Assembly: GCA_046292765.1 (NCBI GenBank)
Contig: JBKBQA010000002.1
Location: 372,001-436,000, forward strand
DNA: 64,000 nt
From: PGZG01 sp046292765
GTDB taxonomy: Bacteria; Pseudomonadota; Gammaproteobacteria; Pseudomonadales; Alcanivoracaceae
Direction of reading: 5' to 3'
Each line of letters opens with the position of its first letter. Positions within the stretch are counted from its first letter, which is position 1. Both the position numbers and the translations under genes were made by a program. The notes beneath the pieces are model-generated. The model was not told where the DNA came from. It did not search any database and was given only the letters and a program-made list of their open reading frames with translations. Shown piece by piece: positions 24,613-33,401 of this stretch.

Positions 24613-24618
24613 ATTGTA
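24613..24618 (-). promoter_or_regulatory. Likely -10 box of tRNA-Pro
   Basis: TACAAT on the - strand (5 of 6 to consensus), 12 nt before the tRNA 5' end, the distance expected for a short tRNA leader. No good -35 box was found at 16-18 nt. Confidence 0.4.
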
Positions 24619-24759
24619 GTGATATTTCCCCGGATTGCTACAGCCCGGGGGTAAAAACCTCGCCCCAGCCGCCCGTTCGCCGGTTTTTTGCCCGCCATCG
24701 CGGCCGAGGCCGCTACCGGCCATGGTGGGGCCGCCAGTGGCTGGGCATAATGCGCGCCC

Positions 24760-25884
24760 ATGACCGACCTCAATCACACTTTTTGCCATCCCCACGGGGA
24801 GCTTCAGCTGCAGCGCTGGCCGCGTCGCCGCGATGAAGCCCTGCGCGCCTGGGATGGCGCCGACCGCTATTTGCTGGAGGTGCTGGCAGAGGAGGGCGCC
24901 GCAGTGGCGCGGCCGCTGGTGCTGAACGATAACTGTGGCGCCCTTGCGCTGTCGTTGCTTGCCCGCGGCTTGCCGGTGGCGTCGAGCAATGACAGCTGGC
25001 TCAGTCAGGCCGCACTGCTGGCCAATGCGGCCGATAACGCCCTGTCGCTGGAACGGCTGCAATGGTGCTGGGCTGATCAGCCACTGCCGGCGGCGGACGC
25101 GGTGCTGCTGCGGGTGCCGAAGGAGCTGTCGTTACTGGAATGGCAGTTGGCGGCGCTGACCGCCACCCAGCCATCCGGCACGCAGGTCTGGGTGGCGGGC
25201 ATGGACAAACACCTGCCACCGCTGCTGCTCGAATTACTCGGTCGCTATCTGGACCAGGCCCACGCTGGTCTTGGTCGCCACAAGGCGCGGGTATTCCGTG
25301 GCCGGGTTGCCGCTCAGCCCAGGCTGGCGCCGCCGTCTGGTCCGCTGGAGGTGGAACAGACCGGCTGGCAGTTGCAAGTGAGGGCGGGTGTGTTCTCGCG
25401 TCAGCAACTGGATATCGGCGCACGCTTCTTGCTCGACCATGTGCCGACAGGTGTCTGCGGTGATATTTGCGATCTCGGTTGTGGCAACGGCGTCATCGGC
25501 ATGATGGCGCTGCAAAACAATCCTGCGGCGCGGGTGGTGTTCTGCGACGAAAGTGCGTTGGCGCTGGCCAGTGCGCGCGACAATGTGGCGCGTTACTTTG
25601 CCGACCGCGATGTCGGCTTTCATCATGGCAACGGCCTTGACGGTGTTGAGCAGCAGTTTGATCTGATCCTGCTGAACCCGCCGTTTCATCGCGGCCATGC
25701 GGTGGATGACAGTGTTGCCAGAATGCTGTTTCGCCATGCCCGCCGACAGTTAAAACCGCAAGGGCGTCTGCGCGTGATCGGCAACAGCCATCTGGATTAT
25801 GCCACGGTGCTGCGCCGCTCGTTCGGCACCGTGCGACAAGTGGCCCGCAACAGCAAGTTCACTATTCACGACGCTCTCGGGTAG
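24760..25884 (+). CDS. rlmG: 23S rRNA (guanine-1835-N2)-methyltransferase RlmG
   Basis: 374 residues, matching the E. coli enzyme (378) along its length: N-terminal LQLQRWPRRRDEALRAWDGADRYLL, a degenerate first methyltransferase domain, then the catalytic one with the SAM motif DLGCGNGVIGMMAL, the NPPFHRGHAVDD motif (NPP[FY] of N-methyltransferases), HARRQLKPQGRLRVIGNSHLDY and a C-terminal NSKFTIHDA. It should methylate G1835 of 23S rRNA in the large subunit. Its 3' end overlaps the convergent small ORF at 25862 by 23 nt. Confidence 0.93.
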   Translation: MTDLNHTFCHPHGELQLQRWPRRRDEALRAWDGADRYLLEVLAEEGAAVARPLVLNDNCGALALSLLARGLPVASSNDSWLSQAALLANAADNALSLERLQWCWADQPLPAADAVLLRVPKELSLLEWQLAALTATQPSGTQVWVAGMDKHLPPLLLELLGRYLDQAHAGLGRHKARVFRGRVAAQPRLAPPSGPLEVEQTGWQLQVRAGVFSRQQLDIGARFLLDHVPTGVCGDICDLGCGNGVIGMMALQNNPAARVVFCDESALALASARDNVARYFADRDVGFHHGNGLDGVEQQFDLILLNPPFHRGHAVDDSVARMLFRHARRQLKPQGRLRVIGNSHLDYATVLRRSFGTVRQVARNSKFTIHDALG

Positions 25885-25993
25885 CCGGGTCCTGGTTGTC
25901 GGAGGATTTGTTGTCCGGCTTCCACAGCCAGAACCACCAGACAATCGCCGCCATGGCGGCGATGCCGATCAAGTTGACCACCAGGGTCGTCAT
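25862..25993 (-). CDS. 43-residue single-pass membrane peptide coupled to copA
   Basis: Starts in an ATGA overlap with the copA stop (start 25993, stop codon 25862-25864). It encodes MTTLVVNLIGIAAM, a hydrophobic helix continuing to VWWFWLWK, then a polar charged tail (KPDNKSSDNQDPATRERRE). This is one membrane span with a basic, cytoplasmic-type tail. The exact stop-start overlap and clean membrane pattern argue for a real gene. I do not recognise a family; small membrane proteins often assist P-type ATPases, so an accessory role with CopA is inferred from position only. Confidence 0.6.
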   Translation of the reverse strand: MTTLVVNLIGIAAMAAIVWWFWLWKPDNKSSDNQDPATRERRE

Positions 25994-28272
25994 GCGGCCT
26001 CCTGCGTTTTGTTGGCGCGAAAAAATCTGAGCCGGTTGGCATTCGACACCACTGTCACCGACGACAGCGACATGGCCGCCCCGGCAATCACCGGACTGAA
26101 CATCATGCCGGTGAGCGGATAGAGCAGACCAGCCGCCACCGGAATGCCGAGCACGTTATAGACAAATGCGCCGAACAGATTCTGTTTGATGTTGGTGAGC
26201 GTGGCAGAGGAAATGGCAATGGCATCGACTACGCCATGCAAGGAACCCCGCATCAGGGTGATGCCGGCGCTTTCAATGGCCACATCGGTGCCGGTGCCGA
26301 TGGCAAAGCCGACATCCGCCTCGGCCAGTGCCGGCGCATCATTGATGCCGTCGCCGACCATGGCGACCCGCTCGCCCTGATCTCGCAGATCCCGCACCCG
26401 CGCAGCCTTGTCCGCCGGCAGCACCTCGGCGATGACCTGATCAATCCCGGCCTGACGACCGACCGCCTCGGCAGTGCTGCGAATGTCTCCGGTAATCATC
26501 ACCACCTTGAGGCCGCGGGCATGCATTCGCGCCACCGCAGCGCGGGCATCGGGCTTGATCTTGTCGATCACCCCAAGCACGCCGATCAACATACCATCGC
26601 GCACCAGATAGAGTGGCGTACCCGCCTGTGTGGTAATGGTGTCGCTGGCAGCGTTGGCATGGGCAAGATCGATGCCCTCACTTTCCAGCCAGCGCCGATT
26701 GCCGAGCATCAGCGTCACACCATCGAGCATCGCCCGTACTCCCTTGCCATTTTCGGCCACAAAGTCGCTCACCTCCGGCAGCACCAGCGATTGCTGCCGC
26801 GCTGCCTCCAGCACCGCATGGGCAAGCGGGTGTTCAGAGTTCCGTTCCAGCGACGCGGCCAACATCAGTACCTCTGCATCTGTTTCCCCTGCAAAGGAAA
26901 ATATCTGCGTTACCGACGGCTTGCCCTCGGTAATGGTGCCGGTTTTATCCAGCACCACGGTGGTCAGGTCGGCCGCTTTCTGCAGCGCTTCGCCCTGACG
27001 GATCAGAATGCCGGATTCCGCCGCCTTGCCGATGCCCACCATCACCGACATCGGTGTGGCCAGACCGAGCGCACAGGGGCAGGCAATGATCAGCACCGTG
27101 GTCAGTGCCACCATGGCGTAACTGGCGCGCGGTTCAGGGCCGATGTTGAACCAGACCAGCGCCGCAGCAATGGCAATCAGCATCACCGTTGGCACAAACA
27201 CGGCGGAAATCTGATCCGCCAGCCGGCCAATTGGCGGGCGCGAACCCTGGGCCTTTTTCACTAGCGCGATAATCCGGGCCAGCGCTGTCTCCCTGCCCAC
27301 CCGGGTGGCCCGATACACCAGACTGCCGTGCTGATTCAGCGTGCCGGCAGATACCGTGTCACCGGTCTGCTTGCTGACCGGCATTGGCTCTCCGGTGAGC
27401 ATCGATTCATCAATCAGGCTACTGCCGCTTGCGACCACGCCATCGACGGCAATTTTTTCCCCGGGTCGCACCCGCAGCAACATGTCCTTGCTGACCACGG
27501 CAATATCGACGTCTTCCTCACGGCCATCGGCATGGATGCGTCGCGCGGTGGTGGCCCGTAGTCCGAGCAGTCGACGAATGGCCTGGCTGGCCTTGCCGCG
27601 CGCGCGCAGCTCCAGTGCCAGCCCCAGATTGATAAAACCGATGATCATTGCCGACGCTTCGAAATAGACATGCCGGGCCTGTTCCGGTAACAGCCCCGGC
27701 GCCAGCACGACCACCATGGAATAAAGCCAGGCGGTGCCGGTGCCGATGGCAATCAGGGTGTCCATATTGGCATTGTGATGCCGCGCCGCTTTCCAGGCGC
27801 CAACAAAGAAACGGCCGCCGGCAAACACCAGCACTGCCAATGTCAGCAGGCCCACCGCCAGCCAGACCCACTGACTGGCATGGCCGGCATGCACCATCAT
27901 ACTGCCGCCGAAAACCATCCATGCCATCAACGGGGCGCCCAGACCCAGGGCCAGCCAGGTGTCGCGGATCAAACGACGATAAAGCTGCCGCTCCCCCTGT
28001 TCACGCTGTTGCTCCTGCAAGTCTTCGTCTTCAACCAGCGCGGCGCCGTAGCCCACAGCCTCGACGGCGGCGATCAGATCCTGTGGCGTGGCGGTGCCAT
28101 CTATTCGGGCGCTGAGATCCGCCAGATTCATGCTGGCCTGGTCAACTCCCGGCACCGATAACAGTGCGGTTTCGATGCTGCGAACGCAGCTCGCGCAGGA
28201 GGCTCCGCTAATGGCGAGTTGTATACCGACGCTTTTTCGGTTTGTCGTCGCGAGACGGCTCGGGCCAGACAT
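25990..28272 (-). CDS. copA: Copper-exporting P1B-type ATPase
   Basis: 760 residues with AGGAG before the ATG. One N-terminal HMA domain with the metal motif GASCASC (residues 23-29; the usual GMTCxxC has Ala-Ser here), eight predicted membrane segments, TGEPMPVSK actuator motif, the CPC metal motif in ACPCALGLATP, phosphorylation motif DKTGTITEG, HPLAHA of P1B ATPases, and MVGDGINDAPALAEADVGFAIG. Closest in pattern to CopA Cu(I) exporters of the inner membrane. A MerR-type promoter lies about 55-85 nt upstream. Confidence 0.93.
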   Translation of the reverse strand: MSGPSRLATTNRKSVGIQLAISGASCASCVRSIETALLSVPGVDQASMNLADLSARIDGTATPQDLIAAVEAVGYGAALVEDEDLQEQQREQGERQLYRRLIRDTWLALGLGAPLMAWMVFGGSMMVHAGHASQWVWLAVGLLTLAVLVFAGGRFFVGAWKAARHHNANMDTLIAIGTGTAWLYSMVVVLAPGLLPEQARHVYFEASAMIIGFINLGLALELRARGKASQAIRRLLGLRATTARRIHADGREEDVDIAVVSKDMLLRVRPGEKIAVDGVVASGSSLIDESMLTGEPMPVSKQTGDTVSAGTLNQHGSLVYRATRVGRETALARIIALVKKAQGSRPPIGRLADQISAVFVPTVMLIAIAAALVWFNIGPEPRASYAMVALTTVLIIACPCALGLATPMSVMVGIGKAAESGILIRQGEALQKAADLTTVVLDKTGTITEGKPSVTQIFSFAGETDAEVLMLAASLERNSEHPLAHAVLEAARQQSLVLPEVSDFVAENGKGVRAMLDGVTLMLGNRRWLESEGIDLAHANAASDTITTQAGTPLYLVRDGMLIGVLGVIDKIKPDARAAVARMHARGLKVVMITGDIRSTAEAVGRQAGIDQVIAEVLPADKAARVRDLRDQGERVAMVGDGINDAPALAEADVGFAIGTGTDVAIESAGITLMRGSLHGVVDAIAISSATLTNIKQNLFGAFVYNVLGIPVAAGLLYPLTGMMFSPVIAGAAMSLSSVTVVSNANRLRFFRANKTQEAA

Positions 28273-28326
28273 CCTGTGCTCCTGTTCGGGGTGAGTGTCA
28301 GGGGCGCGCGGTGCGCCGCCAGATCC

Positions 28327-28357
28327 AGTGTCAACCCCGGGGCAGCCCGAAGGTCAA
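28327..28357 (-). promoter_or_regulatory. MerR/CueR-type promoter of copA
   Basis: On the - strand: TTGACC (28357-28352), a 19-nt spacer, then GACACT (28332-28327). The over-long spacer holds an imperfect dyad ACCTTCGGG-CTG-CCCCGGGGT. A 19-bp spacer with a dyad between the boxes is the mark of promoters untwisted by MerR-family activators, and TTGACCTTC is the start of classic CueR-controlled copA promoters. No cueR gene is in the window. Confidence 0.6.
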
Positions 28358-28447
28358 GTGTCAGGCACCAATCTATCTGCCCGGGCGGGGTGCCACTGTC
28401 TGCTGGCAGACAGCCGGCCGGATGCAGGGCCATTGCTGGCAGCAACG

Positions 28448-29536
28448 TCATTGCCGACCAAGTGACTCCATCAGCTTTTGTACCTTGAACAGACTTTCCT
28501 CGTACTCCTGCTGCGGATCGGAATCAATGACGATGCCGCCACCGCCGTGGCAGACGATTTGGTTGCCATGGGTCTGGAAGGTGCGAATCAGAATGTTCGA
28601 GTCGAGATTGCCGTATGCATCGAGAACAAATTGAGTGCCGCAATAGTATCCGCGTGGTACAGGTTCAAGTTCCTGAATAATCTCCATGGCCCGACGCTTG
28701 GGTGCTCCGGTAATTGAACCGCCAGGAAAGCAGGCAAGCAGGGCTTCAATCGGGGACACGTCAGGGCGCAACCGGCCACTCACGGTGGAGACCAAGTGTT
28801 GCACATTGGAAAACCGGCGCAGTTCAAACAATGGTTCCGCTTTGACTGATCCTGCTGCGCACACCTGGCCAAGATCGTTGCGGAGCAAATCCACAATCAT
28901 CAGGTTTTCGGCGAGATCCTTGGGGCTGTTGAGCAGATCTTCACTGATCTGCCGGTCCTGCTGCGGAGTGCCACCGCGTGGCCGACTGCCCTTGATCGGC
29001 TCGCTGACCACCTTGCCGGCGCGGATCTGCAGGAAACGCTCCGGCGACACCCCGAACACGCAGTCGCCGCTGGCAAGGCGGAAAAAACTGGCATGGGGGG
29101 CAGGGTGGTGGGTCAGCAACTGCTGCCAGGCGGCAAAGGCCTCACCGCCAAAGCGGGCGCTGAAGCGGCGGGCAAAATTCACCTGGTAACAGTCGCCGGC
29201 CCGCAGGTACTCGTGAATGCGGGCAATGGCATCGACATAGGCCGAGTGCGCCATGTCGCTGACAAAGTGAATGCCGGCCAGGGCGCCGCCAGTGTGACCG
29301 GGGGCGGGCAGCGCTCGCGGCGCCTCGCACACCAGCACCTCCAGTGGGGGCGCCAGTGCCGCCGCATTCGGATAGCCGATGATGCCAACCGCTACCCGCC
29401 CTGGTGTCAGGTGTGAGGCAAGCCAGTCCGTGAGATCCCCGGCAGGCCAAAGGCCTGCGCCGCAAAAACGTGTCACCGGCTCGGCGGTGAGGATCTGGGC
29501 GCCATGGCTCCAGGCTGCTTGGATCGGCGCGTCCAT
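28448..29536 (-). CDS. pabB: Aminodeoxychorismate synthase component I
   Basis: 362 residues from ATG 29536 (GGAG 8 nt upstream); an ATG at 29566 lacks a good site. It carries the chorismate-binding core: FGVSPERFLQI, PIKGSRPRGGTP (catalytic Lys of PabB-type PIKG motif), DLLNSPKDLAENLMIVDLLRNDLG, PGGSITGAPKRRAMEII and GYYCGTQFVLDAYGNLDSNILIRTF. It is shorter than the roughly 450-residue E. coli protein, mostly in the N-terminal lobe. With PabA it makes 4-amino-4-deoxychorismate for folate. It follows the glycan operon by 48 nt and may share its transcript. Confidence 0.88.
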   Translation of the reverse strand: MDAPIQAAWSHGAQILTAEPVTRFCGAGLWPAGDLTDWLASHLTPGRVAVGIIGYPNAAALAPPLEVLVCEAPRALPAPGHTGGALAGIHFVSDMAHSAYVDAIARIHEYLRAGDCYQVNFARRFSARFGGEAFAAWQQLLTHHPAPHASFFRLASGDCVFGVSPERFLQIRAGKVVSEPIKGSRPRGGTPQQDRQISEDLLNSPKDLAENLMIVDLLRNDLGQVCAAGSVKAEPLFELRRFSNVQHLVSTVSGRLRPDVSPIEALLACFPGGSITGAPKRRAMEIIQELEPVPRGYYCGTQFVLDAYGNLDSNILIRTFQTHGNQIVCHGGGGIVIDSDPQQEYEESLFKVQKLMESLGRQ

Positions 29537-29583
29537 GGGGCTCCGGGGTGGTGAGTATAGCTGCAATGCTGATGTTCCCGCGA

Positions 29584-30771
29584 TCAGGCTGTCTGGCCCT
29601 TCTCACAGACAAGATAAATACTTGAGCATAGGTCGGGGTAGTGCTGGCCAAGCATATAGCATCCTTCCAGATAATCGGCCGATACGATATCGGTTTGCAG
29701 CAGGCGATCCCACTGGAAGTTGGCAAGTGCCTTGAAGAAAATGCCCCCGCGATGAATGACCTTAAGGCCTGCAAGCCTTGCATCTCTTTCCAGCGTATCG
29801 AGAGAATAGGTAATTCTGTGGCCATGCTCCTGTTCGCCGGGCGTCACGGCGGCATTATGGGATATCAGACCCATCTTCACCGCAATCTGTCTTGATGGAG
29901 CGTTAGCATTCGGGCAGGCGATAATAAACCTGCCTGAGTCAGCCAGCCATTCGTTATTGACCCGCGCCAGAACCGAAACGGGATCGTCAAGATGTTCCAG
30001 TACATGGGTCATTACGATGGTTTCATACTGACCATCGAGTGATGCTGATTCAAACCTGTCATTAATGATGGCGGCCTTGTTGCCAAGCCTTTCCCTGGCC
30101 ACTGCCGCTGCTTCGCTGGACGCTTCTACGCAGGTAATACTGTTGCAGTGCTCGGCAAGTCTGGCCGTGAAGGCACCTTCAAAGCTTCCCAGCTCAAGCA
30201 GCTTTCCCGGCCTGACGAATGGCATAAAAGAGCGAATCATGTAAGGGTGCATGACATCAAAGTCAAAACTGTAAGCGTACTTTCTTTCCTTGTTGTCGAC
30301 TTTTTCCTGATTGTAGTTTCTTTGGTTGTCCACGAATTCACCTGCGCGAATAACAAGTTTCGATGAGTTTTCATTGGAATGCTCGCTTCTGAATCCAAGC
30401 GACAAGTACATCGCGAGCGCTCTGGTGTTGTCCTTGTTAACCTCAAGTTCTACTTTAGATGCGCCAGAGGAGAATGCCCATACAAGGGAGTCTCGTACCA
30501 GTTTTTTGCCGATACCTTGCCCGCTGAAATTTTCTTCGACACTGACATTGCTTATAAAGGCTGTGTGAGGATTGATATAAATCGCAACCATGGCAATCAG
30601 GGATTTATCACAAAAGACCTCGAATCTTTCTGCGCGGGAGGCAAGTTTTCCCGCATATTCGGTAAGGTCTACTCTATCGCTCAGGGCTGGTACAAACTGC
30701 TTGTCACAACGCAAAAGGTGCTCAAGAATCGCTTCGGAATCAGCCTGATTCCTGCTGTTGAGCATACTCAT
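29584..30771 (-). CDS. GNAT acetyltransferase fused to a SAM methyltransferase
   Basis: 395 residues from ATG 30771, in an ATGA overlap with the preceding gene; upstream in-frame starts lie inside that gene. Residues about 1-145 form a GNAT domain (SNVSVEENFSGQGIGKKLVRDSL as acetyl-CoA loop; NTRALAMYLSLGFR). Residues about 180-390 form a class I methyltransferase (LLELGSFEGAFTARLAEH, VMTHVLEHLDDPVSVL). In this sugar operon it probably N-acylates an amino sugar made by the aminotransferase and then methylates a nearby group, as viosamine-type sugars are modified by separate enzymes elsewhere. Base composition is visibly more AT-rich than in housekeeping genes nearby, suggesting transfer. The substrate is inference. 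Confidence 0.78.
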   Translation of the reverse strand: MSMLNSRNQADSEAILEHLLRCDKQFVPALSDRVDLTEYAGKLASRAERFEVFCDKSLIAMVAIYINPHTAFISNVSVEENFSGQGIGKKLVRDSLVWAFSSGASKVELEVNKDNTRALAMYLSLGFRSEHSNENSSKLVIRAGEFVDNQRNYNQEKVDNKERKYAYSFDFDVMHPYMIRSFMPFVRPGKLLELGSFEGAFTARLAEHCNSITCVEASSEAAAVARERLGNKAAIINDRFESASLDGQYETIVMTHVLEHLDDPVSVLARVNNEWLADSGRFIIACPNANAPSRQIAVKMGLISHNAAVTPGEQEHGHRITYSLDTLERDARLAGLKVIHRGGIFFKALANFQWDRLLQTDIVSADYLEGCYMLGQHYPDLCSSIYLVCEKGQTA

Positions 30772-31724
30772 GACATCACCAGCCTGGCCGCACCAAAGCC
30801 ATGACAGCCAAACTGGTTCCCATTGTACAGCAAAAAGACATCGGAATTGACCGCGGTCAGGTGAGGGTAGCACATCATTTCGGAGTCCCATTCACCCTCA
30901 TGCTGAAGGCCGAGGTGATGATCGTCTCGGGTCCAGTGAAGAAGGTCATCGGACCAGGCATAACCGATACGATAAGACCGGTCGCCGCCATGGCGGAAAT
31001 CGAAGGATTCGCGATAGCAGAACACCATGTGGTATCGCTCCCCGATTTTTAATACGGACGGCAGCGCCTGACTTTCAGTCGGGCCTATGGAGTCCGGAAT
31101 GATCTGGCGGGCCTCTTGTTTAGTCCAGTCGATGCCGTTCTCGGATATCGCGTGGCCAATCTTGTAGGTCCTCTCCGGCGGGCCCGCTGCTTTTTCGTGC
31201 CAGTCGGTGCCGAACATATACCACATATGGAAGCTGCCCTGGTATTGGCGTACAAAAGAGTCGCCGACCAGATAGGGCTCGTGTAGTGAGGCCCCAAATA
31301 CTGGGCCACTCCCGAAACGTACAAAGGTGCGGCCGCCATCCATGCTTTCAACCAGCCCGGTGCTGGTTTCTACGGGCACGGATACACGTCGACTCCAGCC
31401 GGTGGTGTAGGCCAGAATCCTGCCGTTGGCCACCGTTGGGCTGAAGGGGAAAATGCCATGTTCGTCGAAGCAGCCCAGCTCGCCAAGTGGAAGCAATTCG
31501 CTGTCTGACAGGCCGAGAAGTTCCGAAAAGTCCATGCTGAAATCGGCAAACGCGGGCTTGCTGATATAGATTCCATGGCGATCACGCTGGCGAGTGGTAA
31601 AGTAGATCCGGACCCGGTCATCAAGCACCAGTGCCTGTGGCGACTGCGCATAATGACCGGCCTGCCCGAACATCATGTGATGTTGTGGCACGAATATCCT
31701 GCCAAGAGAGTGCCAGCGCATCAT
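30768..31724 (-). CDS. Five-bladed beta-propeller (GH43/GH32-like) protein, copy 1
   Basis: 318 residues, coupled by ATGA overlaps on both sides (start 31724, stop 30768-30770). Repeating W/Y-rich blades with DDRVRIYFTTRQRDRHGIYIS, GIDWTKQEAR, RYHMVFCYRES, YRIGYAWSDDLLHWTRDD and a C-terminal DSEMMCYPHL...YNGNQFGCHGFGAA resemble the glycosidase-like propellers annotated as glycosylase in polysaccharide loci. There is no signal peptide, so it is probably cytoplasmic, which is odd for a hydrolase and hints at a transferase, phosphorylase or binding role. Paralogue of the next upstream gene. Confidence 0.65.
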   Translation of the reverse strand: MMRWHSLGRIFVPQHHMMFGQAGHYAQSPQALVLDDRVRIYFTTRQRDRHGIYISKPAFADFSMDFSELLGLSDSELLPLGELGCFDEHGIFPFSPTVANGRILAYTTGWSRRVSVPVETSTGLVESMDGGRTFVRFGSGPVFGASLHEPYLVGDSFVRQYQGSFHMWYMFGTDWHEKAAGPPERTYKIGHAISENGIDWTKQEARQIIPDSIGPTESQALPSVLKIGERYHMVFCYRESFDFRHGGDRSYRIGYAWSDDLLHWTRDDHHLGLQHEGEWDSEMMCYPHLTAVNSDVFLLYNGNQFGCHGFGAARLVMS

Positions 31725-32695
31725 GGGTAAAACTCATCCTGTCCATTGGTCAGCCTGGCCAGACCAAATCCTTCCCGGCCCACCTGGTTGCCGAGATAGA
31801 ACATATAGACTTGCCCGTCCAGCTTCAGAATATGAGGGTAGCTAATCATTTCCGAATCCCAGCCGTTATCGGAAATATTGATTCCTGCCTTTTGATCATC
31901 GCGTCGCCATTCTGTCAGGTTTTCAGAGCTGGCATAGCCAATGCGATAGCCATTATCTCGTCCGCGATAGTTTTCACTGCCTCGATAGCAGAAAAACATA
32001 TGGTATTTGTCATTGCCGTGAGTCACATCGGGACTGGCCTGAGCCTCATTTTCCTCGATGCGCGGGGGAATCAGATCACGATTCTGCTTGTGCCAGTTTA
32101 TGCCATCTTGCGAAGTCGCCATGCGAATTCGATACACTGGTTCGGGGCGGCCATTCGAAACAATCCATTTCTTGCCAGCAATATAGTAAAGATACCAAAG
32201 GTCATCAAAGCGTCGGATTTTTGGCCCACTCATGACAAAAGGCTCGTCGGCGGAATAAGGGATAACAGGTCCCCGGCCCGCTTTGTTGAAAGTCAGTCCG
32301 TCATCCTCACTGATGGCCATGCCGATGGCTACATTGAAGGGCACGGATTCGCAGCGGGTCCATCCGGCATAATAGCCGGTCACTGTCGTGCCAGAGCGAA
32401 TCGCTGAAAAAGGGTAGGTTCCGAATTCGTCGAATTCGCCCCTGTTTCCCAGTGGCAACACAGGTTGCTCTGCCACGCCAACGATTCGGGTCAAGTCTTT
32501 TCGATCCAGATCGACATAAGCGCTGTGGCTGACGTACTGACCATGTGCATCAGCAGGTGGACGGCAGGAAAAGTAAACGCGCACGAAATCATCGAATATC
32601 AGCGTTGCCGGCGCTTGGGCAAACTCCTGAAGCCAGGACCTGTCACTGATGTCGCGGGGGTCAAATATCTTGCCGATTTTTTCCCAGGTGAACAT
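31721..32695 (-). CDS. Five-bladed beta-propeller (GH43/GH32-like) protein, copy 2
   Basis: 324 residues. Same plan as its neighbour: DDFVRVYFSCRPPADAHGQYVS, GINWHKQNRDLI, KYHMFFCYRGSENY, YRIGYASSENLTEWRRDD, DSEMISYPHI...YLGNQVGREGFGLARL. It is an old tandem duplicate, since the blade signatures line up but much of the sequence differs. It starts 4 nt after the WbqC stop. No signal peptide. Exact catalytic residues cannot be assigned. Both copies lie between the amino-sugar enzymes and the modifying enzyme, so an act on the same sugar nucleotide or glycan is likely. Confidence 0.65.
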   Translation of the reverse strand: MFTWEKIGKIFDPRDISDRSWLQEFAQAPATLIFDDFVRVYFSCRPPADAHGQYVSHSAYVDLDRKDLTRIVGVAEQPVLPLGNRGEFDEFGTYPFSAIRSGTTVTGYYAGWTRCESVPFNVAIGMAISEDDGLTFNKAGRGPVIPYSADEPFVMSGPKIRRFDDLWYLYYIAGKKWIVSNGRPEPVYRIRMATSQDGINWHKQNRDLIPPRIEENEAQASPDVTHGNDKYHMFFCYRGSENYRGRDNGYRIGYASSENLTEWRRDDQKAGINISDNGWDSEMISYPHILKLDGQVYMFYLGNQVGREGFGLARLTNGQDEFYP

Positions 32696-32699
32696 TGTT

Positions 32700-33401
32700 T
32701 TAACTATCGCTCAAGAAGTATTTGGAGAGCAGATTGTCTATGCCTTCGCTGTCATTGTTCATGATGAGATCAATCACAGAAAGACCCGGGACAAAAGTGC
32801 TGCCAAGCTGCGGATAGGGCTCTAGCACAGGGTCGATAAACTTTAGATGCAATCCGTTCCTGGAGAAGTTCTCAGTGCGATACAAGGCTCTGCCGCCCGG
32901 TGGATTGATATAGGTTTGTGCGCCAAGTGTTTTGCAAATGGCCATAACACGCTGCTCTCCCACAAGAGAGTGGTCCGCCGGAATCTGTGAGGAGGGTAAA
33001 ATTGGCGTGTCAATGCCAAGATAATCGCACATGCGGGTGAGTGCATGGCGAATATAAGCAAAGAGGTTTCTTTCCTCATGGCGGAAAACTCCCTGAATCA
33101 CTGGCATTGCGGAGCGGAAATAGGGCGCTTTGCGATATGCGGCCTCAATGCCATTAAGCAACTTTTCAGGATCGAAATCGTCTGTCAGGGTTCGTTCCCT
33201 GACCTCCAGATAATCGGAGCCCTTTTTGAGCGGTAAGGCGAACGGCTTGTCCTGCCCATTGAGCAGATAGCGATTGCGATTTATCCAGCCTTTCTTGGTG
33301 TATTTGATGTTGTCATACAGCACAAAAACATCAACTTCTCGAATCAGCTGAAAGTAACCAACATAGGGAAGGAAGTATGGTTGCATGATGGCTACTTTCA
33401 A
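32700..33401 (-). CDS. wbqC: WbqC-family protein
   Basis: 233 residues. N-terminus MKVAIMQPYFLPYVGYFQLI is the family hallmark, followed by DVFVLYDNIKYTKKGWINRNR and a conserved HEERNLFAYIRHALTRMCDYLGI region. The start is TTG 33401 in a TTGA overlap with the aminotransferase stop; the family's N-terminal MKVAIMQP is only kept with this rare start. WbqC-like proteins occur in O-antigen and glycan loci beside aminotransferases; their biochemical role is not settled. Confidence 0.88.
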   Translation of the reverse strand: MKVAIMQPYFLPYVGYFQLIREVDVFVLYDNIKYTKKGWINRNRYLLNGQDKPFALPLKKGSDYLEVRERTLTDDFDPEKLLNGIEAAYRKAPYFRSAMPVIQGVFRHEERNLFAYIRHALTRMCDYLGIDTPILPSSQIPADHSLVGEQRVMAICKTLGAQTYINPPGGRALYRTENFSRNGLHLKFIDPVLEPYPQLGSTFVPGLSVIDLIMNNDSEGIDNLLSKYFLSDS

